Assembly (NCBI GenBank): GCA_030831885.1
Contig: JAURKF010000224.1
Coordinates: 1 to 18,940 of the forward strand
Direction: 5' to 3'
Source of the DNA: Flavobacteriales bacterium
Lineage (GTDB): Bacteria > Bacteroidota > Bacteroidia > Flavobacteriales > UA16
DNA: 18,940 nucleotides
Part shown: one piece after another, positions 1 to 7,600 of the stretch
How positions within the stretch are numbered: the stretch's first letter is position 1
Layout: every line of letters starts with the position of its first letter
Notes under the pieces: generated by a model
Told to the model about the DNA's origin: nothing
Database searches by the model: none
The model's input: the letters and a program-made list of their open reading frames with translations, nothing else
Translations under genes and position numbers: made by a program

Positions 1-1
1 A

Positions 2-1720
2 ATTACCTTCGGGGAACTGCTATCTCCTTTTGTTAAAAGCACTATCTACGGTGGAAAGGACAGCACCTCGTATAAGGAGCAGTTGCGCAAGAACTTTGAC
101 GGAATGGAGGCTAGAATGTCAGACAATTGGAAGAAGCTCATCAAGCAAAAGCGTCAAAAAGAAAAATACGACCTTATGCTTCGCAAGGGGGTTTATGCCA
201 ATACAATCGATGCAAAGTGGGCATTCAAAGCAGCCAACGATAAAGTTACAGTTGATTTCGTAGTAAAAGCATTTACTGAGATTCCCGATAGCACGATTGA
301 ATGGACCGACAGTGATGTGCGCGCACACTACAACAAGCACAAAAACGATCGTGAATACCGTCAGGAAACAAGCCGCACGGTAAAATATCTCAACTTCCCT
401 GTTCAAGCATCCGTTACAGATAGCGCATCCTTACGCGAATCGCTGGAGAAACTGGTTGCTGAATTCCGCACCGCATCAAGCGACTCTATGTTTGCCATTA
501 ATAATGCAGGCACAGCCAATGAGGCATACACCAAATACACCGATGGAATGCTTCCTCCGGATGTTGAAGCTCGCATAAAGAACGACTCGTTGGGTACCGT
601 AATTGGACCATTGATGCATAATGGTCGCTACTTATTGGTAAAATCGAGCAAGCGGGGTATTGATAAGGACATGGTAGAAGCTCGTCACATCCTGATTAAA
701 GATAAAGCTACAGGAAAGGCCAAACTCGATTCACTTCAAAACGTGATTTCGAAGAGCAAGAATTTCGAAGAAATGGCCAAGCAATTTTCACAGGATCCCG
801 GCAGTGGTGCTCAGGGCGGAAGCCTCGGCAAATTTGGCCGTGGTCAGATGGTAAAGCCTTTTGAAGATGCATGCTTCAATGGTGCTATTGGCGAACTACA
901 AATCGTAGAGAGTGAGTTTGGCTGGCACCTTATTGAAGTAACCGGAAAGAACTTCCCATACACAAAAGTTGCGCAGATAGACCGCACCATAGAGCCAAGC
1001 AGCAAGACGGTGAAGAACGCTTATGCATTAGCGAAGGAGTTTACCCTGAACTGCACCGATACTGCAGCTTTCCGCATGGCGGCCGATACGCTGAAAGGTG
1101 GAACCAAGCTGGTAGAAGCGAAAAATATTAAAGCCAACGCAACTACCGTTGCAGCTCTCGCCGATGCAGGTGAGCTCGTAGGTTGGTGCTATAGCGCAGA
1201 GTTGGGTGAAGTGTCACAGCCCATGCTTATTGGTAAAGACTATGTAATTGCGGCGCTTACTGAAATTAAGGAAAAAGGTGTTCCTACCTATGAAAACGTT
1301 TACGACGTAATGAAGGCCGAAACTATCAAAGAAAAGAAAGCCGAAAAGTATGCGGCTATGATGAACGAAGGCTCACTTGCAGATATCGCCGGTCGGATAC
1401 AGTCGGAAGTAAAGAAAGCTGAAAACGTTACTATGCGCAGTTCTAACCTTCCTTCAAGCGGGGTAAGTGTTGCGGAGAATGTGGTAATTGGCGCCTGCTT
1501 CGGATTGGGTACCGGCAAAATGTCGAAAGCAATTATCGGAAAAGGCGGTGTTTACGTTATTCAGCGCAGTGCTGACATCACGCCGGGAGAATCGGTAGAT
1601 AATTACGCAGCTGATTTGGATCGCACAACTGCAACCTATCAGCAAAAAGCGGCCAACAGTGTGTTCAACTCATTTAAGGAAGCCGCTCTGATTGAAGACA
1701 ACCGCTACGAGCGTCGATAA
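2..1720 (+). CDS. PpiD/SurA-like periplasmic peptidyl-prolyl isomerase (5' partial)
   Basis: The frame is open from the first bases of the window, so the N-terminus (in this family a membrane anchor and SurA-like chaperone region) lies outside; 572 residues are visible. A parvulin (PpiC-type) rotamase domain is encoded at about 674-960: it opens with VEARHILI and carries DPGSGAQGGSLGKFGRGQM, PFEDACF and the closing ESEFGWHLIEV, all family signatures. Chaperone-like helical regions flank it, as in PpiD and SurA proteins of about 700 residues. The inferred role is isomerising prolyl bonds and helping secreted and outer-membrane proteins fold in the periplasm, probably anchored in the inner membrane. 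The TTG near position 83 is internal and not a credible start, because coding similarity continues upstream of it. An intrinsic terminator follows 20 bases after the stop, so this gene ends its transcript. Confidence 0.88.
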   Translation: MTFGELLSPFVKSTIYGGKDSTSYKEQLRKNFDGMEARMSDNWKKLIKQKRQKEKYDLMLRKGVYANTIDAKWAFKAANDKVTVDFVVKAFTEIPDSTIEWTDSDVRAHYNKHKNDREYRQETSRTVKYLNFPVQASVTDSASLRESLEKLVAEFRTASSDSMFAINNAGTANEAYTKYTDGMLPPDVEARIKNDSLGTVIGPLMHNGRYLLVKSSKRGIDKDMVEARHILIKDKATGKAKLDSLQNVISKSKNFEEMAKQFSQDPGSGAQGGSLGKFGRGQMVKPFEDACFNGAIGELQIVESEFGWHLIEVTGKNFPYTKVAQIDRTIEPSSKTVKNAYALAKEFTLNCTDTAAFRMAADTLKGGTKLVEAKNIKANATTVAALADAGELVGWCYSAELGEVSQPMLIGKDYVIAALTEIKEKGVPTYENVYDVMKAETIKEKKAEKYAAMMNEGSLADIAGRIQSEVKKAENVTMRSSNLPSSGVSVAENVVIGACFGLGTGKMSKAIIGKGGVYVIQRSADITPGESVDNYAADLDRTTATYQQKAANSVFNSFKEAALIEDNRYERR

Positions 1721-1740
1721 TTCTTCAAAATAAAAAATTA

Positions 1741-1769
1741 AAAACCCGATCATCGCATCGGGTTTTTTT
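1741..1769 (+). terminator. Intrinsic terminator after the isomerase gene
   Basis: A 10-bp stem pairs AAAACCCGAT (1741-1750) with ATCGGGTTTT (1757-1766) around a 6-base loop CATCGC. Seven T residues run through 1763-1769. The A-rich left arm means it could also work in the other direction, but no minus-strand gene ends here. It separates the isomerase gene from lysS. Confidence 0.9.
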
Positions 1770-1849
1770 ATTTCCGATACTCAAAAAAAGCATCCGAATT
1801 GTTCATTGTTTTGAGTACACCGTGACATTTCCAAGCGAATGCGGAGAAT

Positions 1850-1857
1850 TACATTTG
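1850..1857 (+). promoter_or_regulatory. Bacteroidota -7 promoter element of lysS
   Basis: TACATTTG is an exact match to the Bacteroidota -7 consensus TAnnTTTG. The -33 element is weak: TTTC at 1828-1831, 18 bases upstream. The motif ends 4 bases before the lysS ATG, so the predicted transcription start falls at or next to the start codon. Confidence 0.5.
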
Positions 1858-1861
1858 CCGT

Positions 1862-3571
1862 ATGATTCAACAGCTTTCACCTGAAGAAATTGTTCGTCGC
1901 GAGTCGCTCGACAAACTGCGTGCATTGGGCATTGATCCCTTCCCTGCCGCTGCATTTCCTACCGATTCAACTGCACACGAAATACTGCATCAATATGAAG
2001 AAGGAAAAACTGTAACCATTGCAGGCCGCCTGCACAGCATGCGCGATATGGGCAAAGCCAGTTTTGCTCAATTGCAGGACTCAACAGGCAAAGTACAGAT
2101 CTATATCAGCGTCGATTCTATTTGTCCGGGCGATGACAAAACGCTCTACAAAGAAGTAATCAAACACCTCGTTCACTTTGGCGATTTTATAGGTGTAAGC
2201 GGAAAATTGTTTACTACCCGGATGGGTGAGATTTCTGTGCACGTAGAGTCATTCACTCTGCTTGCCAAAGCAGTAAAGCCACTGCCCGTAGTAAAAACCG
2301 ATAAAGAAGGCGTGGTGCACGATGCCTTTACCGATCCCGAGTTACGCTACCGCATGCGGTATGTCGATTTAGTGGTGAATGAAAAAGTGCGCGAGACGTT
2401 CATTGCACGCACCAAAATCGTCAATGCTATGCGCAACTTTTTCAATTCGCATGGATATTTGGAAGTGGACACACCTGTACTGCAAGCTATACCGGGGGGT
2501 GCGTCAGCACGACCTTTCATTACGCACCACAATGCATTGGATGTGCCCATGTATTTGCGCATCGCCAATGAGCTCTATCTTAAAAGACTTATCGTTGGCG
2601 GGTTTGAAGGTGTATACGAGTTCAGCAGAAACTTCCGCAACGAAGGCATGGACCGCACCCATAACCCGGAATTCACCGTAATGGAAATTTATGTGGCGTA
2701 CAAAGACTATTACTGGATGATGGACTTCACAGAAGCCATGCTGCGCCATGTATGCAACGAAGCACTGGGGACCACCACAGTGCAGTTTGCAGATCGCACC
2801 ATCGACTTTGGCAAACCCTTTCAGCGCATCACCATGCGCGATGCGATTCTCCAATACACAGCATTCGACATTGAAGGAAAATCAGAAGCGGAACTTGCGG
2901 CATTCGCTAAGACCATTGGCATCGATGTAACCGATGCAATGGGCAAAGGCAAGCTCATCGATGAAATATTCGGTGCAAAATGCGAGGGTAATTTCATTCA
3001 ACCCACGTTCATCATGGACTACCCGGTTGAAATGTCCCCCTTGTGTAAGCGTCATCGCAGCAACCCTGAACTCACAGAACGCTTCGAGTTGATGATTAAT
3101 GGTAAAGAGGTAGCGAACGCATACAGCGAATTAAACGATCCGATCGATCAGCGTCAGCGCTTCGAGGATCAAATAAAATTGCAAGAACGAGGCGACGACG
3201 AAGCGATGTTTATTGATCAGGACTTTTTACGCGCATTGGAATACGGTATGCCACCCACGTCGGGTATGGGTATAGGCGTCGATCGCCTAGTAATGTTCCT
3301 CACCAATAATGAAGCGATTCAGGAAGTACTATTCTTCCCTCAAATGCGTCCTGAAAAATTCCAATCAGGTCCCAATCCGCAAGACTTCGTCGAACTCGGC
3401 ATTCCCGATGCATGGGTTGAACACGTGATAAAGGCCGGCTACGATAGCATCGAAAAACTGAAGTCGGCCAAGCCAACGGCGATCCACCAACAACTCAACG
3501 GATATCGGAAAAAGAACAAACTGGATATTCCGGCTGTTCAACTGGATGAAGTGCAAGCCTGGCTTGCCTGA
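1862..3571 (+). CDS. lysS: Lysyl-tRNA synthetase, class II, with C-terminal extension
   Basis: This cytoplasmic enzyme charges tRNA-Lys with lysine using ATP. The 569-residue protein has an N-terminal OB-fold anticodon-binding domain (about 50-135) followed by the class II catalytic core. Motif 1 includes EVDTPVLQAIPGGASARPF (201-219), motif 2 is FSRNFRNEGMDRTHNPEF (254-271), and motif 3 is SGMGIGVDRL (about 466-476). Bacterial LysRS is usually close to 500 residues. Here about 60 extra residues (510-569) follow the conserved RPEKF end of the core, with a helix-hairpin-helix-like character; similar tails occur in some Bacteroidota LysRS (from memory). The ATG is chosen because a -7 promoter element ends 4 bases before it. 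The gene lies between a strong terminator and the OmpA-family gene, so it is probably transcribed from its own promoter. Confidence 0.97.
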   Translation: MIQQLSPEEIVRRESLDKLRALGIDPFPAAAFPTDSTAHEILHQYEEGKTVTIAGRLHSMRDMGKASFAQLQDSTGKVQIYISVDSICPGDDKTLYKEVIKHLVHFGDFIGVSGKLFTTRMGEISVHVESFTLLAKAVKPLPVVKTDKEGVVHDAFTDPELRYRMRYVDLVVNEKVRETFIARTKIVNAMRNFFNSHGYLEVDTPVLQAIPGGASARPFITHHNALDVPMYLRIANELYLKRLIVGGFEGVYEFSRNFRNEGMDRTHNPEFTVMEIYVAYKDYYWMMDFTEAMLRHVCNEALGTTTVQFADRTIDFGKPFQRITMRDAILQYTAFDIEGKSEAELAAFAKTIGIDVTDAMGKGKLIDEIFGAKCEGNFIQPTFIMDYPVEMSPLCKRHRSNPELTERFELMINGKEVANAYSELNDPIDQRQRFEDQIKLQERGDDEAMFIDQDFLRALEYGMPPTSGMGIGVDRLVMFLTNNEAIQEVLFFPQMRPEKFQSGPNPQDFVELGIPDAWVEHVIKAGYDSIEKLKSAKPTAIHQQLNGYRKKNKLDIPAVQLDEVQAWLA

Positions 3572-3636
3572 TTCGCTGCACACTGCATGGTTAAAAACAT
3601 TCGGTGAATTGTACTCCCGTGAATGCGACAGGGATG

Positions 3637-3644
3637 CATTTTTG
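3637..3644 (+). promoter_or_regulatory. Possible -7 element of the OmpA-family gene
   Basis: CATTTTTG differs from TAnnTTTG only in its first base and lies 17 bases before the ATG. The only -33 candidate (TTG at 3609-3611) is 25 bases away, slightly beyond the usual spacing. The gene may instead be read through from lysS, since no convincing terminator lies between them. Confidence 0.25.
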
Positions 3645-3661
3645 TGAACAACCATCCGAAA

Positions 3662-4651
3662 ATGAAGAAAATTTCAATAACTCTTGTATGCTTCGCAGCA
3701 GCTCTTAGCAGCTGCGTTCCGCAAAGAAAATTTGCTGAAATGGAGGCGAAGAAAATCGCCTGTGATACTGAGCTTACAGCGCAAAAAAAATCAAATGATC
3801 TGCTGGAGGCGAATAACAAGGACCTTCAAAACAAGCTGAAGAAACAAGATGAATCTATCAGGGAATTATCCACCGATACTGCGCGTATGGGAAAAGATTA
3901 TCGATCACTCAAGATACAATATGAGAGGGCCAACGAACTGAAAGAAATTGAATCCAAGAACAGCTCAGAATTGCTTTCTCAGGCAACAGGCAAAAACAAA
4001 ACGCTTGTCGAAGAGCTCAATCGCGCCCAGGAATCCCTTCAAAAAAAGGAAGACATGCTGAAGGACCTGGAAAAGGACTTGAATGAAAAACAAGCGGCCA
4101 TCGACAAGACGAATTCTGAACTTGCGGAAAAACAAAAGCGTCTCGACGATTTGGAAAAACTGCTGGCAGACCAGGAAGCTGCAAGTCAGGCGTTGAAAAA
4201 CAAAGTTCAGACGGCATTGCTCGGCTTCAAAGACAAAGGGCTAACCGTGAGCGAAAAAGACGGAAAAGTTTATGTTAGCATGGAGGCTCAATTACTCTTT
4301 GCCACAGGCAGCACGGTGGTAGATCCTAAGGGTAAAACAGCCCTCATTGATTTGGCTAAAGCCATTGAAAACGATACCGACATGGAAATTCTAGTTGAGG
4401 GACATACAGACACCGACAAACTGAATGCTCCGGCCTACCCGAAAGACAATTGGGACTTAAGCGTATTGCGTGCGACCGAAGTGGTGAAAATTATGCTCGC
4501 CAACAGTTCAGTAAATCCACAAATTCTGAGCGCAGCAGGGCGTGGAGAATTTTTCCCTATCGATGCGGCCGACAAATCCAAAAACCGTCGTATTGAAATT
4601 ATTCTTCAGCCGAAACTGAACGAGTTGTACGAATTAATTGAAGGAAAATAA
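3662..4651 (+). CDS. OmpA-family peptidoglycan-binding lipoprotein with long coiled coil
   Basis: The inferred role is an outer-membrane lipoprotein that tethers the membrane to peptidoglycan. The 329-residue product starts with a lipoprotein signal peptide (MKKISITLVCFAAALSSC) whose lipobox ends at Cys18. Residues about 24-190 are rich in K, E, Q, L and A with heptad-like spacing, indicating a long coiled coil. Residues 203-317 form an OmpA C-terminal domain: LLFATGS, VEGHTD with Asp250, LSVLRA with Arg270, and the closing NRRIEI. Asp250 and Arg270 correspond to the Asp/Arg pair that holds diaminopimelate in E. coli OmpA. No beta-barrel is present. An in-frame ATG at 3623 was rejected because it would put 13 polar residues ahead of a complete signal peptide. 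The stop codon is 2 bases from the stop of the convergent giant gene. Confidence 0.92.
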   Translation: MKKISITLVCFAAALSSCVPQRKFAEMEAKKIACDTELTAQKKSNDLLEANNKDLQNKLKKQDESIRELSTDTARMGKDYRSLKIQYERANELKEIESKNSSELLSQATGKNKTLVEELNRAQESLQKKEDMLKDLEKDLNEKQAAIDKTNSELAEKQKRLDDLEKLLADQEAASQALKNKVQTALLGFKDKGLTVSEKDGKVYVSMEAQLLFATGSTVVDPKGKTALIDLAKAIENDTDMEILVEGHTDTDKLNAPAYPKDNWDLSVLRATEVVKIMLANSSVNPQILSAAGRGEFFPIDAADKSKNRRIEIILQPKLNELYELIEGK

Positions 4652-4653
4652 TC

Positions 4654-7600
4654 TCAGCGAATCAAGGCCACATAACCGGTAACACTTCTCTGCGTACCCA
4701 GTAAACCATTATCCTCCACGAGCTGGTAGGTTATTACGTACGGAAAAACCTGCGAATCGACATAATACTCCCCGTCACCACGCTGTCCTGTCCAAGGAAT
4801 AGTCATATCGGTGCTCTCAAAAAATAATTCACCCCACTGATTGAAAATTTGGAGTTTATAATTGACGATGTTCGTTCCATAAATAAACCACTCATCATTG
4901 ACCCCATCTCCATCGGGTGTGAATGAATTCGGGATAAACAATGCTTCGATACACTCGCGATTAACGACAGTCTGAAATTCGTTTATACATCCGTATTCCG
5001 AAACGATTGTCACACCATAGGTTCCGGGTTGCTCAACAAGAAGTATTCGCGATGTAGAGTCATTCGACCATAAATAACTTCCACCTTGATTTTGTGCATC
5101 GAGAAAAAACGATTCGTTACTTGCTTCAAAACAATACACGTACTCAGGTTTAAAAGGCTGTACCGGTAAGGGGTTGAACACAACGACGGCTGTGTCACGC
5201 GAAATGCAATATCCATTAGTGATCTCGACACTGTATTCACCGGATCCGGTTACATAAATCTCTCGAGATAATTGACCTGTATTCCAGAGATACTCCAACC
5301 CCGGTTGCCCGGCCTGAAAGCGAATTTCCTCTCCAACACAAGCTGAGGTATCAGGACCTAGATCGAGCTCGGGATAATCAAAAAATTCAACCAAAACACT
5401 ATCTCGTGAAGTACATCCATCTGGCGCTGTAACAAATACAGAGTATATCCCTGTTTCGTTCACTTCTATAGAAGATGCTGTAGCTCCTGTGTTCCATAGC
5501 ACATTGTATTCCGACGACCAGGGTACACTTAGCGTATGCGTGGCATCTATACATTGCCCTGTGTCGGGACCCAAATTCGTTAACAGCGGCTGAATGGAAA
5601 TATTCAACGCATTGGATGAGGTGCAACCGGCAGCACTTGTGGCAGTAACAGTAAGGACACCGGAATTCTCTGTTGACAACACAGTTGATGAGGCCATTGG
5701 ATCCTGCACCCATCCCGATGGTTGCCAACTCCACTGAAGAGGCTCATTCAACGTATTCGAAGCAGCAATAGCTGTCCCGGTCGCCTGGCATGTCTGCAAA
5801 TCATTGGGAGATATTGAAATTGAAAATTCCGGAGTGATATCAATTGAAACAGACTGCTCCGCCTCACAACCGGATGCCTCCTGCATAGCAACACAAGTTA
5901 TGACCGCATCCCCAAGTGGAGTAACCGAAATTTGACTAGATGCTGCATTAGTAATACTTGCATCACCACTCCATTGATACACAATTCCATTTGCATCACC
6001 CGTAATTGTTGCTTCTAACACTGCTGATTCACCTGCGCAAAGTGAATCGTCACTAATCGTAATATCTAACTCGAGCGATGCCCCTAGTGTAACAGAAACT
6101 GTTCCCTGTGCAGTGCAACCAAATTCAGACGTTGCTTCGACTGTATAGGTTTCAGATTGTGTTACATCAACCGTCGGGTTTGCAGAAAAGGAACCTTGCA
6201 TCGTTGCGCTGGGCGACCATGAAAATTCATATTCCCCAAGCTGAGAAGGAATTGCTGTTAACATCACCTCCTGGGAAGAGCAAATCAAAATACTCTCCGG
6301 TAACGTGAGCGTAAATGGTTGACCAACTTCTAACAACACCGAATCGATATAATCGCAACCACTCGCAGGATCAATCGTTGTTACTTCATACCAAGTCGTC
6401 ACGGAGGGAGTCGCATCTACACTAGTTCCTGTTTCGTTGGCTAAACCTGTTGTAGGCGACCAAGTGTAAGTAAGCGAAGAATTTACATCATGGCTAATAA
6501 AAGCATTATCGAGAACCCAGTTGTCCTGATTTGCGATATAAGATCCATTCTGACGCCATCGCAAACGAGTATTCGGATTGCAGGCGGCAGCAGGCAGTGG
6601 AACAGAAATCGTGGTAAAATCAGGATAAGCAGATTCAAGAAATGTTTGAATGGTTGTCCATGCACCACCACCAACCGAATAGGATAGAACGACATTGTCG
6701 CCCGGCTCGGCATCGTCACACGGCGCATCCTCGTTGGCAATTTTCAACGCAAAAAAAACTGTTGCGCCACCGGATAAGTCGAGGGGTTGGGTTATGGCCT
6801 CCCTTGGAAAGCCGCCATTGAAGTAAAGCGCATTACCGGAAACAACGCCGCATAAGTTACTCTCATCACCGCCATCGATTGCTTGCCAATCGCCCCATGA
6901 AATTGCAGGGTCGAAATTGTCGCTCCAGATTACTTCTTCCACCTCCACCTCCAGGCTCACCATTTCTCCGGAGCACACCTGATAATAATCCTCGGCTACT
7001 TCGAATCGCGCAAGATTTCCTTGATTAACATCCAACGTAAATGTGGCGCTTCCTTGTGCACAACCGGACGGTGTAGTAACCGTTACAGTGTAATCTGCAT
7101 TATCCTCTGATAGCACTGCAATTTGTGCAGCATTGTCATTGACGATATCCGCATGGGGACTCCATTCATAGGTGAATATCGCGTTCGGCTGATTCGTTTC
7201 GGCTGTGAGGATAACGGGCTCAAAAGAACAGACATTTTGCTGATTCGGCACTATCGTAACGGGAATTGCATCCGGCGACTCAACACTGTAATAAAACGTA
7301 TCAATGCATCCCGAAATCATATTTTCAGCGTGCAACTCATAAATCGCATTTTGAACCGGAACTTGAATTATAAATGGATTTGACTCGGACAACAATTGTC
7401 CATCACCTTCTGCATAATACCACTCGGGAGCCGTATGATTTGGTGGAATCGAAATCTGAGCATCTTGGTTTGTACAAAGTGTTTGCTCCCACTCCGAATC
7501 AATTCGATGGATATCCAAGGTAAATCCCATAGCATAGCCACCATAGTTTTCGTTGTCAGTTCCGAAAATCACACCGGCAAATCCCGCAGAGCACTGCACA

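Noticed and set aside
119..406. Minus-strand hydrophobic open frame opposite the isomerase gene
   Set aside because: It lies wholly antisense to a conserved coding region with strong protein similarity and has no independent support.
3622..3643. Possible terminator between lysS and the OmpA-family gene
   Set aside because: The AATGC/GCATT stem is only 5 bp with an AT-rich base and overlaps the candidate -7 element, so it is too weak to call.
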